Part shown: positions 20,713 to 33,795 of the stretch, piece by piece
How positions within the stretch are numbered: the stretch's first letter is position 1
Layout: each line of letters begins with the position of its first letter
Source of the DNA: Linanthus parryae
Taxonomy: Eukaryota; Streptophyta; Magnoliopsida; Ericales; Polemoniaceae
Assembly: GCA_023055425.1 (NCBI GenBank)
Contig: JALGPY010000002.1
Location: 137,449,927 to 137,513,926 of the forward strand
Length of the DNA: 64,000 nt
Direction: 5' to 3'
The notes under the pieces: model-generated
The model's database searches: none
The model's input: the letters and a program-made list of their open reading frames with translations, nothing else
What the model was told of the DNA's origin: nothing
Translations under genes and position numbers: made by a program

Positions 20713-22269
20713 GGTAGGGTTTTGATTCATGGATGCGCAACGGAAACAAAATAAACCATGCAAAACCCTCCAAGGATCACAAGTCAAGAGACATAACGAT
20801 GGTAAAGGAAGAAATCAATAACACACCTTAGGGTTCTCCTTTGATGACTTCAAACGCGAATAGTGTCACGTCTCTACGGTTGACCCACGCCTAGAGGTGA
20901 GATCTAGATCCTCCAAATCCATGTGCTAGCTAGGAAGAATGGAAGAGGAAGAAGAAATCTCCAACAATGGAGTGCCAAAGGTGGGGCGGCACTCTTCATG
21001 GCCGACGGGTAGGGGCGGTCCCATAAAGGGGGTTCGGCCCTCTTTTTGGGACTTTCTCTCTCCTTGCTTTGTTCTCTCCTTACTTCTATCAAATAGATGT
21101 GTGGTGTGTAGAGAGAAAAATAAGCTAGGAGTGTTATTTATATAGTCCAACAACTCCTTGTCCTACTACATAAAGAACCCCTCTCCTAATCCTACTCAAG
21201 TTCGGATTAGTCCCTTTTTGCAAAATAGTCCTTATCATGTCAATACATGGATTAGTTATATTTGCAAAATTAATCATAATCATGTCTCTACATGAGTTAG
21301 GCCACCTTGGCATATCCTAATCATGTCTATACATGGATTAGTCCAACTTGCATATTAGTCCTACTAAGTTAGCAAGTTGTTGCAATTTGATCCTTTTAAT
21401 TAATTAATCATATTAATTAATTAATTCCCATGTCTAGTTCACCCCTATATGGCGTGTGACCCCATAGGTTCTATTTAGATGGTAGTAACAATTTACTAAT
21501 ATGGAGCGGCCTCTAGCAAGACATCCATTCTAGCCAACAAATAGAATAGTCATCATGACAAACCTTGTGCAAGTATTTGTCTCATCCCTTTGTCTCAGTA
21601 TCCGGATTGAACACGAGACATACAAGTCACACTCGTATATCCAATCCATAGTTTCTCGATCCTGGGAATAGCCTTATTCGTGCAAATAACATCAATATCC
21701 TATATTGATTTATTTGAGTCTGGCCAGACATTTTATAAGCACTATCGCTCGAGTGGCCTAGGATATTTGCTCCCGTTATGTGGGAGGGACAAATTCTATC
21801 TACGCCCACTACGATTTCTAAGCTTGCTTCTTATTGTATCCAGTACACGCCTTTATAACTACCCAGTTACGGTGTAGCGTTTGACGCTACCAAAATCACA
21901 ATAATCCACAACTAGATAATCTAGTGACTTCAAGTCTAAGGATGACAATACCATTGCACCACGAGAAGCGCTTGTGACTTAACATAACATGTATGTAGCC
22001 TTCTCGGAGATGGGTCAATCCAGTATGCCATTACTCCTAATGCATACCCATGTGTTGGATCATGATATCTCTATATCAATCCAACCCCATGCTAGTCTAT
22101 ATATGATTGTCCTATTAATCATTATAATTGACTAGGGATATTTAAGAATATAACACTTATATTCTAAGGACTTCATTCATGTTAACATATCTCTATATCG
22201 ATAACATAATGAATCGTAAATCCATAAATGTTACAATTAATTGATTGCCTCTAGGGAACAATTCCAACA
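20713..22269 (-). repeat. E6 3' LTR
   Basis: Runs GGTAGGGTTTTG to AATTCCAACA on the plus strand; the first base is altered from TGTAGGG. It is 15 bp longer than the other LTR because of a segment near 21731-21745. Confidence 0.88.
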
Positions 22270-22282
22270 GTCTCCCACTTGC
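22270..22282 (-). promoter_or_regulatory. E6 polypurine tract
   Basis: Read on the minus strand, GCAAGTGGGAGAC lies directly before the 3' LTR start TGTTGGAATT, as expected for plus-strand priming. Confidence 0.75.
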
Positions 22283-22469
22283 ACTAGAGACAATCTCCTG
22301 CATCATATGCCTATTGACCTAGCGCGGCCCTCCACGCTTCCGCTGCGCAGGGGCGAGACTCTTATGGTACCTTGCAAATATTCACATCTCCTCTATCAAC
22401 AATTTGATTGAGATTGAATATTCTGAGTAAATGCATCTTATGTATTAATTTACTCAGTCCTTTATGTTA

Positions 22470-23340
22470 GAATCAGTGACTGAATCGTGCCTGGAACCTT
22501 TCCAGCTCACAGTCGCTCCCACTAGAGCAAAGCTCAAAACTCGACTTGTAATCTGAATCTTCTTTGTCAGATTTGAAGTTTGCATCACTGTAACCCCTTA
22601 CAGTAAACTCTTTGTATCCTCTATTTATCAAAATTTCATCCTTAGTGCTTCTCAAGTACTAAAGGATAATCTTGATAATTAATCCCGTGACTCTCACCCG
22701 GATTTGACTGGTATCTTTGTGTCATACCATATGACACATCTGGCCTAGTACATAACATGTCGTATCTCGTGAATCTAATTCATACGGTCCATTCCCAATC
22801 TAATTGGTAAGACAACTAGCCTTCCAAAGACTAATTCCATGTGACATGGGTAAGAATCAATATTCTTTTCATGTTGAACCATTTCAACACCTTTGTCAAT
22901 TTGTGTACTATGACCTAAGCTATACAACCATCTTGATCTACCTCAATAGATCTTCACAAGTTGCTTCGCTTAAGTCTACCATTAGAAAGTCAACTCCCTA
23001 GTCAATCTACGTAAGACTGCCAAGTAGGGGCAACATTCCCAATGATTAAGTATGTCTCCACATACAAGACCAGAAACATAACTGTGATCCCACTAACCTT
23101 CTTGTAAACACAAGTATCATCTTCAATTTTTGATGGAACCAAACTCCTTTGATTACATCATCAATTCGAAGAGTCCAACTCCTAGAAGCTTAATCCAATC
23201 TATAGACAGATTGCTACAAGCAAGATACAAATGGATTTAAGCATCACAACTGGAAAGATTTCGTCATAGTCTATACAATGAACTCACATGAAATCCTTAC
23301 CCAAACAATTGTCCCTTAAAGGTAATCATATTACCATCCA
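22470..23340 (-). pseudogene. E6 RT and RNase H remnants
   Basis: Minus-strand fragments in shifting frames match copia RT and RNase H. IDYDEIFPVVMLKSI corresponds to the YDETFSPV block. FLVLYVETYLIIGN sits at the YVDD position, with the catalytic Asp pair lost. VLKWFNM follows, and near 22590-22620 GYSDANFKSDKEDSDY matches the RNase H start. No frame is open for long, so the enzyme is dead. Confidence 0.7.
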
Positions 23341-24699
23341 TGTTGGTTTCCTCATAACCCACTTGCACCTTTTAGGTGGTTCCAACAAAGTCCATACTTC
23401 GTTGGTACACATGGATTCCATTTTGTATCCCATGGCTCCTAGCCATTTCTGAGAGTATGGCCCACTTTTGGCCATCTCATAGGTTGTAGGCTCATCTCGA
23501 TGAGCAATATATCACTGGTTATGAGAAATCCTTATTTCTCTAGTCCCTCGATATATCCTACCTGACCTACGAGGTTCTTGTGTTTTCTGAGTAGGTTGCT
23601 CCACAACAACTTGTGATCCTGCTCATGTTCCATCAAACGGATCAATGTTCTATTGTGGTTCTTGAACTTTTCAAGTTCTACTGTCCTCCCACTGTTTCTT
23701 TTAGAGACAATCTCTACCTAGAAACACTGTGGTTCGAGAAACAAATAGTTTGTTCTCGATTAGGTTGTAGAAATAATATCCTTTTCAGGATATTCCACAA
23801 AACATTTATCCGACTTGGGTCCAAGTTTATTTGTAAACTCTTTTACATAAACTTCTTAACCCCGATCTTTATGAATGACATAATAGGACACCTCCTAGTC
23901 CATATCTCATATGGTGTTTTTCATAACCTGTTTTGATGGAACAAGGTTAAGGGCGAAATTTGCTGTAATTAGAACATAGTCCAAAAGTAAACTGGAAGTT
24001 CTGTTTGACTCATCATGGACCGAACCATGTCCTACAAGGTCCGAACTCTCCTCTTAGACACGCCAAACCCATGTGGCGTGCTAGGTGGAGCGAGTTTTGG
24101 ATCATATCCAATACTTCCATAGATTCTTGTCAAACTCTTGGCACACGTACTTTCCTCTATGATCCAATCGTAGAGTCTAAATACTTTTGCCAAGCTGGTT
24201 CTCTACTTCATTCCTGAATACTTTGAACAATTCAAAGGATTCTGATTTGTTTCTTCATAAGATACACAAATCCATATTTACCTGATCCTATCAGTAAATA
24301 TGATGAAGTACTGAAAAATCATCTTTAGCATTTGTGCTTAGCGGCCTTCATACATCAATATGTATGATTCCCAAAAGATCATATCTTTGCCTAATAAGTC
24401 TTACATGTCTCTAATGATTCAATAATCAAATGAGTTCCAGAAATCCATCCTCATGGAGTTCTAGATATGTATCTCTTATTTATGAGGCCTAAACGATAAT
24501 GCTAAATATAGGTGAAGTTCATATCATTATATGCAAACCCCTAGGTATTAATGTTATAGATGAAATTATCATGATTATGGATATAGAATCCACTTAGACA
24601 AAATTGCATTACAATAATGCATATCAGAATAAATGGAACAACATTTGTCCTTTATTATGATAAGGAGCTTTCTTGTCCAAACAAGAAACTATGATAATG

Positions 24700-25500
24700 A
24701 TCCTACTCATAGCAGGGACATAATCACTTTTGTCAAATTCATGAACAATTTCATAAAGGTAGAAATAATTCCCTACGGCTTATTCAGCAACCCTTTGCTT
24801 CATAGCCCCACGTGTAGGATTATTTCTTCCTTGTCCAATTGTCTTCGTCTCTTGAGATCCTCCACATTTCTATAAATGTGAGATCCTCATCTAGTATCAT
24901 ATACTTATGATGATAAGATAGACACATTGATTTTTATAACAAAATACCTATATTGGAATTCATAATTCCTTTGTTTATTACTTCCAGGTACTTTGGGTAG
25001 CCTCCTCTACAACACCTATGGGACTCCAAGGCAACTTGGTTTTAGCAACTGGCTTGCTTTATACCCATGGGGTCGGCACAAACCATTTGCCCTTACCCAT
25101 GCTGTTAACCATTAACAGCTTTGCCCATGCCCATTATGAGTGTTTTGTTCAGTGATTTTTCAATCATATTGGGTAAATCATCTTTAAAACAAAACTGTAA
25201 TTGCATCCAATGCAATTCTTGGTCCACTTGGGCGAATAACCGTTTATTCTGTATCTATCTCATAGATAATGCCCATTCACTAATGTTTCAATCATATTGA
25301 ATTAGCTTATTTTCATAATGCAAAGTGGAGCAACACTTCAAACCTTTCATGTCTAGCCCGCTCTTTTGATAGAGCTTCTTTCAATGAATGATCATATCAT
25401 ACTTCTCCATGTTTCTCTTCTTGATTCCAAAGCTCAGAGTTCATGGCAGCTAGCATGAGGCAAGTCATAACCAAAGAACCATTTTTTGGTGTTCCTTCCA
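24700..25500 (-). pseudogene. E6 gag remnants
   Basis: Minus-strand fragments such as MNSELWNQEEKH, SLKEALSKERARHERFEV and KPSCLGVP resemble the gag of Angela/Tork copia elements. The better preserved gag of E4 (37327-38010) has NSEFHKQHENME and KQARHERYEV at the same places. Stops are frequent. Confidence 0.6.
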
Positions 25501-27300
25501 TTAGGTTTTAGTGTGTTTTGGTAGTTGGTGGAAGAGAGCTTTATGTTCTACGAAGTACAACAAATTCTCTTTTATTTGAGAACAATTCTCAATTTAATAC
25601 CTGTCTAGGAAATAGATAAAGTCGTGTATTTGTTTGTTTAATGCCATGGGTATTCAACATAATATTAATATGCAAAGTTTGTGACGTTTTAACTATATTT
25701 AACAAGGACTTAAATTGTTAAACATAGCTCCCACTACTTTTCTACGGATTGATAACCCTCAAGATATTAATGCGGAAAATATCCTTATATTTTCTAGTGG
25801 GCCAAGATCCATGTTTCATCTTCTTATGAGCTTGCTTTGGCAAGTCACCCATAATTTGACTACTTTAGGTAGGAACAATTCCAAATGCATCTCTTATGCA
25901 ACTCTTGGTTCAATTGGGAAAATAACTCCTTATTTATCCATCCGTATGGATAATCCCAATTGGTTGCCTCTAGGTTTCTTAATCATATTAATAGCCCAGT
26001 TGTGTTCAACCTCTTATTTAAACAATTGCACATTGTTACGTGCCATCGCATTCCATCATTATGAACCAAGTCGCCATGCTTTGGCACACACGAACTTGAT
26101 AAATAATGATGATAATGAGTGTTTAAATAACGAGAAGGCAAGAACACAATATTCGAATTTTGAGGGATTTTTAAATTCAATTTTAATTGTTTTGTTGATC
26201 AATATCAACTAATCTATCTATTTGAGTTTGGGCACAACTCTAAATAATAGATCCGGGTTGTCTAATTATCTTATTATCCTAATTGCATGCATCATCCATA
26301 CACCAACCACACAAAAATAAGACAATAAAGTGAACAACCACAAAACAGAAATTAAAGGTGATGTGGATATGGCCTTTATCTAGACTAAGATAATTTCAAG
26401 CCAATGGAATTATCTATGAACCCTAAAAGCAAACACATCTCCATGCGTCTTGATCTTTTGGTCCATCCTTCATAGTCATGTGGAATGCTCCATGCTCCAT
26501 GCTCCATCTTTTGTGGCTCCTTTGGCTTTAGGCTTCTTTTCTTCAATCTTGGCTAACAATATACTTTATCTAGCACTAGCTAACTTCTATACTAAATAAA
26601 ATAGATCTCACAAGTTGAGAAAAAAACTGGCACGCAGGCCATAAAAACCCTAATTAATTATTACAATTAATTGATCAGCTCGCAGGCCGTAAAACCAAAC
26701 CACAAAAATTAAACATCCACATCAAACCACATTCTAAGGCCATATCCAATCACCATGCGAATTGCACATAAACAGTTAAAATCCAATTTTAACGCGCTTG
26801 GTCAATTTTAATTGATTTTAGGATATTCTAGGGTTAAAACGGCCCATGGGGCCCAACAATCCAATTGCCCGGGCCCAAAAAGGTGAACCACAAGGCCCTA
26901 AGGCCGGCCCGGCCCATAACCCACGCGGCTAAACCCGCCCGGCCTCTAGGGCGGCCAAGCATGGGCGGCAAGCAAGAGGGGCGGTCCTCTAGGGGGCCGA
27001 ACCTCCTTGAGGGAGTTGTTTCCAAAACAACTCCCTTGCTTGGTGCCCAAGTTTGGTTGTTTCCTTGTTTTGGAGGAACTCCTTCTTCCCCAAGGATGCC
27101 CAAACCCTAGATCTAAGATCCTAAAATTTCTCAAACTCACCAATTCATGCATCCAATGCAAAATTAGATATTTTTATGATTAATTGTTGACAAATTGCAT
27201 CCCATGCTTGATTTGTCTTGTTTTACGCGATAAACAATCAATTTAAGGTGTAAAACAACTAAAACGTAACACATAAGCCACGTTTATGCTCTACGACCTG
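25501..27300 (-). other. E6 leader and unreadable interior
   Basis: Between the primer site and the gag remnants I see no domain. The GC-rich block 26830-27110 gives ORFs on both strands but lies in the expected 5' untranslated leader. The rest is AT-rich and full of stops. Confidence 0.5.
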
Positions 27301-27315
27301 TGGCTCTGATACCAC
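27301..27315 (-). promoter_or_regulatory. E6 primer binding site (tRNA-Met)
   Basis: The plus-strand TGGCTCTGATACCAC is the reverse of GTGGTATCAGAGCCA and touches the right LTR. This fixes the minus orientation of E6. Confidence 0.85.
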
Positions 27316-28857
27316 TGTAGGGTTTTGATTCATGGATGCGCAACGGAAACAAAATAAACCATGCAAAACCCTCCAAGGATCACAAGTCAAGAGACATAAC
27401 GATGGTAAAGGAAGAAACCAATAACACACCTTAGGGTTCTCCTTTGATGACTTCAAACGCGAATAGTGTCACGTCTCTACGGTTGATCCACGCCTAGAGG
27501 TGAGATCTAGATCCTCCAAATCCATGTGCTAGCTAGGAAGAATGGAAGAGGAAGAAGAAATCGCCAACAATGGAGTGCCAAAGGTGGGGCGGCACTCTTC
27601 ATGGCCGACGGGTAGGGGCGGTCCCATAAAGGGGGTTCGACCCTCTTTTTGGGACTTTCTCTCTCCTTGCTTTGTGCTCTCCTTACTTCTATCAAATAGA
27701 TGTGTGGTGTGTAGAGAGAAAAATAAGCTAGGAGTGTTGTTTATATAGTCCAACAACTCCTTGTCCTACTACATAAAGAACCCCTCTCCTAATCCTACTC
27801 AAGTTCGGATTAGTCCCTTTTTTCAAAATAGTCCTTATCATGTCAATACATGGACTAGTTCTATTTGCAAAATTAATCATAATCATGTCTCTACATGAAT
27901 TAGGCCACCTTGGCATATCCTAATCATGTCTATACATAGATTAGTCCAACTTGCATATTAGTCCTACTAAGTTAGCAAGTTTTTGCGATTTGATCCTTTT
28001 AATTAATTAATCATATTAATTAATTAATTCCCATGTCTAGTTCACCCCTATATGGCGTGTGACCCCATAGGTTCTATTTAGATGGTAGTAACAATTTACT
28101 AATATGGAGCGGCCTCTAGCAAGACATCCATTCTAGCCAATAAATAGAATAGTCATCATGACAAACCTTGTGCAAGTATTTGTCTCATCCCTTTGTCTCA
28201 ATATCCGGATTGGACACGAGACATACAAGTCACACTCGTATATCCAATCCATAGTTTCTCGATCCTGGGAATAGCCTTATTCGTGCAAATAACATCAATA
28301 TCCTATATTGATTTATTTGAGTCTGGCCACTATCCCTCGAGTGGCCTAGGATATTTGCTCCCGTTATGTGGGAGGGAAAAATTCTATCTACGTCCACTAC
28401 GATTTCTAAGCTTGCTTCTTATTGTATCCAGTACACGCCTTTATAACTACCCAGTTACGGTGTAGCGTTTGACGCTACCAAAATCACAATAATCCACAAC
28501 TAGATAATCTAGTGACTTCAAGTCTAAGGATGACAATACCATTGCACCGCGAGAAGCGCTTGTGACTTAACATAACATGTATGTAGCCTTCTCGGAGATG
28601 GGTCAATCCAGTATGCCATTACTCCTAATGCATACCCATGTGTTGGATCATGATATCTCTATATCAATCCAACCCCATGCTAGTCTATAGATGATTGTCT
28701 TATTAATCATAATAATTTACTAGGGATATTTAAGAATATAACACTTATATTCTAAGGACTTCATTCATGTTAACATATCTCTATATCGATAACATAATGA
28801 ATCGTAAATCCATAAATGTCACAATTAATTGATTGCCTCTAGGGCACAATTCCAACA
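27316..28857 (-). repeat. E6 5' LTR
   Basis: 1542 bp, TGTAGGGTTTTG to AATTCCAACA, about 97-98 percent like its partner by eye. It lacks the 15-bp segment present near 21731. Confidence 0.88.
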
Positions 28858-31147
28858 TATTCTGCTAGGGCCCTTGTAGTAGAGGGTGTTGTAATGTATG
28901 CAATACCCCTTTGTGGATGCCTAGTTCTCGCTGCTCGTGCCTTCTGCGATGGCCCGTAAGATTGACTTTCTCCAGTCCGCATCGTCCATGCATTCATCGT
29001 CGCACGCGTCTTCTGTCAACACCGAGGATGTTCGCACTTCAATCGAGATTCTCGCGGGACATTTGTCCGCACTGACCTTGGATCCCAAGGTAGCTAAAGC
29101 GTCAGCATGCCTATTTTTCGCTCGAGGTTTGTGCTCGTATGTAACGTCGCAGAACTGTTGCACCAATTTCTGTACCAAGGTCCGGTAGGGCAATAAGTTT
29201 ATCTCCTTCAAACCATACTCGCCCGAGGCTTGTTTGACGATTAGCTTGGAGTCCCCCATAACTGTCAGATTGCTTACTTCCAAGGCCTTTGCCGTGCGAA
29301 GTCACGCGATGAGAGCTTCATACTATGCTTCGTTGTTGGTGACTGCGAAGTCAAGCTTTGCGGACATCTGTATGACCTCTCCATCTAGTTTGGTCAAGAC
29401 TATCCCGATGCCTCCACCTTTCCTTGTTGACGAGCCATCGAAATGGAGCGTCCTATAGGGCAGCTCAACTGCGTAGATTTCAGGTCCCTCCAATTCTTCT
29501 TCAATCACAGGCTCATGACTGTTATCGGGGAACTGTGCTAGCAAATCCACCACCGCCAGCGATTTGATCGCCTGCGGCCGAACGCATGTGATGTCATATT
29601 GGGAAATGGTCATATACCATTTTGCCAATCATCCTCCAGGAGTGGTGTGAGTCAGAAGATATCGTATGGGATCGCTCTTTGTGACCACCACTAATTTGTG
29701 CGAAGCAAAATAGTGTCTCAAATTCTCTATTACGAGAATAAAGCAAGGCAATGACGTTCGATGTCCGTGTACCTTGATTCTGCGGGTTGCACGATGCGAG
29801 ATATGTAGTAGATGGGCCTTTCTTGATCCTCATACTCCTGAGCTAGGAGTGCTCCTATAGACCTCCTTGTTGACGTTAGATACAACAAGAGTGGTGATCC
29901 GAGCTGAGGTGCGATCATTACTTTTGACGATGTCAGCAGCTCCTTTAGTTTCCCGAACGCAGCCTCGTGCTCTGCAGTCCAGTTGTATACAACATCTTTC
30001 TTGAGAAGATCACTGAAACAGAAGGTGATTTCGGCGATTGCTGGGATGAATCTTCGTAAGTAGGACAGTTTTCCCAGAAAGGTTTTCAAGGCACTCTGGT
30101 TATGCGGCGGAGTCATGCTGGTGATGGCTGCTACTTTCGCAGGATCGGGCTCTATTCCTTGACGATGTACCACACATCCCAAGAACTTCCCTGATGTTAC
30201 TCCGAATGCGCACTTCATGGGGTTCATCTTCAATTGAAAGTGTCTGCATCTGTTGAACACTTTTCGCAAATCCCCCAGATGATCTGCCTCCTCCTTGGAT
30301 TTGACAACTAGGTCATCCACATAGAATTCCACTTCCTTGTGCATCATGTCGTGGAACAGGGCCATCATGGCCCGCTGGTAAGTCGCACCTGCATTTTTGA
30401 GGCCAAAAGGCATCACCGTATAGTTGAATACTCCCACCGGGGTGATGAATGCGGTTTTCCGTGCATCTTCGGGTCCATATTTATCTGATTGTACCCATTG
30501 AAGCCGTCCATGAAGCTGAACATGCGATGACCCGCGGTTGAATCGATGAGTAAGTCGATGTTGGGGAGTGGAAAATCGTCCTTGGGGCAGAAGCGATTAA
30601 GATCTCGGAAGTCTACGCAAATGCGAAGTTACCCATTCTTCTTTACTACTGGCACAATATTAGCCAAGCATGTGGGATGATGATTCGGCTCTATGAATTT
30701 GGCATCCAGGAGTTTGACAATTTCCTGCTTAATCTTCACGTTGAGCTCCGGCCTAAAGCTTCTTGTGCTCTGCTTTACCGTTTTGGATCCTGGAATCACA
30801 TCCAACCGGTGCATGGTGATGCTCGTGTCCAGGCCAGGCATTTCATCGTATTCCCATGCGAATACGTCTTTGTACTCAGTTAAGAGTTGTAGCAATCTTT
30901 CCTCCTCTTCGCCTGTGAGGTCCGCACTTAGAAAGACTGGCCTCTTCTTTTCTTCGTTCGGGCTTAGGAATACCTCCTTCAGCTCCTGCTTTTGTGGTCT
31001 GGGTTTGTCTTCCATGCATTCGGGTGCTTCTTTGAGTCTCTCTTCTAGAGCACTTGGCATTGGTTTGTCTGTCTCCGAAACCTGCTCAATTTGATTGATT
31101 TTCTCAGGGATATCCCCATGCTCGTGTGAGGACATCCCCGCGCACCT
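28858..31147 (-). pseudogene. E1 pol, RT and double RNase H part
   Basis: Fragments follow E2 pol in order. RT lies at about 30437-29900 with FYVDDLVVKSK, the gypsy-type RNase H with LTSTRRSIGALLA at about 29900-29720, and the archaeal-type RNase H with LHFDGSSTRKGG and MGDSKLIVKQ at 29628-28921. Lesions include a TAA at 30629-30631 where E2 has CAG, and frame changes near 30440, 29720 and 29320. The upstream spacer 31135-30900 keeps SPNEEKKRPVFLSADL. E6 ends the segment at 28857. Confidence 0.85.
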
Positions 31148-33755
31148 TCATATGCGATAGCATTTCTTCCCATTGGCGTAGAAACTCTCTATCTCCTTGC
31201 CTTCAGGATCATGTTTTGCTATCCTTTTCAAAGTGTACACGTTCTTTCGCTGGTAGGCAATCCATGGCGTCTCTTCTCGCGTGGACGGCTTTTCCTTGGC
31301 ATCCTCTCTTGTCACCATCACTCCTGCGGGTGACTGATCTTTGATGTCCTCCCATCGAGGCAAAGGAGTGGGGCTGAATGGTCCCGGTGTTTGCTCATCT
31401 GCCATCTCGGTGAACCACACCGCCTCACTGAGATGCGCTTCATCCATGTTGAATGGATTTGTCGAAGCAGGTATCTCAACTATTCTGTCATTCCAAATGG
31501 CTTTCATCACTTGGTGAGCTGTTGAAGGGACAGCATCAAAGCGATGAATCCAGGCTCGACCTATGATCATGTGATATGTAGTGTTCGCATCTATGACATA
31601 GAATTTTGCTGAGCACTTGATTTTGCCGATCTGGATACCCGGGCGGATCCATCCTATCGTCATTCTGGAGTCGCTTCGGAATCCCATCAGCGGGGATGGA
31701 CGCTTGACAATCTTGTGCTCTGGAATTCCCGCCAGCTTCAGATTATGGAGCGAAACAACGTTAACTGCTGCTCCTCCGTCAACGAACGCTCTTTTGAACT
31801 CCACGCCATTGACGATGGCTGTCACATACAGAGGCTTCTGGTGGCTCGCATCTGTCTTTTTGTCGCTTGCGGAGAAGGTTATGACCTTTTCTGTGGAGCG
31901 GGACGCCCTGACAACCTTTCTATTGGAGACTAAGATATTCTCCTCGTAATCTTCTGCTATCCTCAGGATCGCCTTTGTCATCTCCTTGCGGCATTTCTCT
32001 GAGAATTTCATCTCATCGAAGAACCTGCTGAACCCATGCGATCCCTTCATTCGATCGGCACGTTCGTCCTCCGTGTCTATGCTGTAGTCCTCGTCATCAT
32101 GGATCTCGGCAATGATGGGTAAACCATCCTCTGTAACCTCTTCAGGGTCCACAATCGAGATCATAGCGACCTCTTTGCCTTTCGATTCTTGCTCCGCATG
32201 GGCAGGGAGCGGATTGTTGCGCACATCCTGCCTTTGATCACTGACGATCAGCTCGCCATTCTTCAGTGCTCACCATGATTCTGAGCTTCTTGCAGTCAGC
32301 CATGGGATGCATGACCTTTCCGTGGCATTCGCACCACTTCGGGTCCCTCACCATCTCCCTGGAGGGTGCCTTTTCGAGCGGCGGCAGGACACCGTCCTTA
32401 CGCGATTGTCTGCAAAGGTCGCTTGCTTCTTCCACCGAACATGGCAGAGGCGGTGCATCAAAGTTCACTACCTTCGGCTGCTTCTGGGGCGAGACCGTAT
32501 TCACTTCAGCTTCACGTCCCCTCTTATAGCTGAATCTCCCGATTTTGAAAGTAGTACCGCCCGAGCATCGCTCAGGGGCGTTCCTCTTTTTCTGCCTTTC
32601 CACTATAGGCTCGATATTATTCGTGCATTCGATTAGCTTTGAAAATGTAGGTGTTTGCAGGTTGATAAGCATACCTTTATACTCGTCTCGCATGCATTGC
32701 AGGCATATCTCAACGAGTCTGCTTTCGAGTATCACATCTTTGCATTCCAAGGACTTGGCCCTGAACTTCTTGATGAATGTTATCCCATCCTCCTCGCGCT
32801 TCTGATACATCCGCGAGAGATGAATCATCGTCACCTTTTCCTCCATCTGGAAGAACTTGGTGTAAAACTTATGGACCATGTCGTCCCAAGTCTTCACGGA
32901 TCCGGCTTCCAACGTCCTGTACCACTTGTAAGCCACGTTCCCCAAGGATTTCGGGAACTCGCGCATCGGCAGCTTAGGATCAGCCCCATACGGCCCCATC
33001 ACATCAATGAAGCGCATGACATGCTCATGGGCGTTCCCATTGACGTCTTCGAACTTGTCCCATTTAGGAGCCTTGTACCCAGCAGGGTTAGGCATGAGAT
33101 AGATCTCTCGTGGAATAGGCGGATCGTTGTCAAGCTTCGGGATGATGGTTTCCGCGAACGATTGGTGAGCCAGAATAGTGTCTATGCGTCGTTGCAGCGA
33201 CGTCATACACTCTGGAGCACTTCCCTCGGCGGCATGAGGAGGGGTTACCGCAGGCGGAGGCGACACATATGTCGCAGGAGGGCTAGGGACATATTGTGAA
33301 TTCACGTTACCCCATATTGCCGTTGTGGGAGGCAAGGGATACTGTGAGGCCGGATTAGGTACCAAAGCTGGAGGTTGAGGAGTGTGAGCAACGAGAGACA
33401 ACATTTGAGCTGTTGACCCCTGAATTGAGGGTAGCTGTGTAGCCGCCGGTGGAGTTTGCAGGTTAGGGTTGGGTGGTGTGGGTGACACTCCCAATCCTTG
33501 AGTGGTGGAGGCTCCTCCTCCCTGAGAAACGGCGGTGGCTGGTGCGGAGTTTGGAGAGAGAGTCCCCAAGATAGCCATGATCCGTTCTAGCTGTGCAGAT
33601 TGAGCTTTGAGAGCCTTCGCCTGGTTCTGGATGGTGGCGTCCAAGGCTTCCAGCGTCGGAGCTTCACCGGTGGCTGTAGGAGTACGGCGAGTCTCTTCTC
33701 CCGAGTTGGTCTCCGTGGAAGGCGATATGTTACTGACATCATCCTCATGAGACAT
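31148..33755 (-). pseudogene. E1 gag-protease (frameshifted)
   Basis: The ATG at 33755 gives the same N-terminus as E2 gag (MSHEDDVSN). The gag capsid core lies at about 33050-32560 (YKWYRTLEAGSVKTWDD), followed by a knuckle-like CECHGKVMHPMADC. A deletion near 32225-32260 shifts the frame. The second part, 32224-31148, holds the aspartic protease with FVDGGAAVNVV near 31780. The ORF ends at NGKKCYRI then TGA, exactly as in E2. Confidence 0.85.
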
Positions 33756-33774
33756 GGTTGCTTGCAATGGTAAG

Positions 33775-33792
33775 TTCACGTCGGGTTCACCA
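33775..33792 (-). promoter_or_regulatory. E1 primer binding site (tRNA-Trp)
   Basis: The plus-strand TTCACGTCGGGTTCACCA equals the last 18 bases of plant tRNA-Trp(CCA) including its CCA tail. It lies three bases from the LTR. The identification is from my memory of the tRNA sequence. Confidence 0.8.
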
Positions 33793-33795
33793 AAA

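Larger units (their letters stand above)
20713..28857 (-). mobile_element. E6: decayed Ty1/copia (Angela/Tork-like) element in E1 pol
   Basis: 8145 bp between perfect TATTC duplications (20708-20712 and 28858-28862). The LTRs are 1557 and 1542 bp. A reversed tRNA-Met primer site touches the right LTR and a reversed polypurine tract touches the left, so it is transcribed on the minus strand. The interior keeps only remnants of gag and RT/RNase H, full of stops. Its LTR resembles that of E4 (shared CCCTAGTCAA, TTAGGAGTAATGGCATACT-like and GACTTGAAGTCACTA words), so both belong to one lineage. Confidence 0.88.

Noticed and set aside
20904..21153. Short ORFs repeated at 27507-27756
   Set aside because: They lie within the two E6 LTR copies, so their recurrence reflects the LTR, not a gene.
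26834..27110. ORFs on both strands in a GC-rich block of E6
   Set aside because: Lies in the untranslated leader next to the primer site; no homology recognised.
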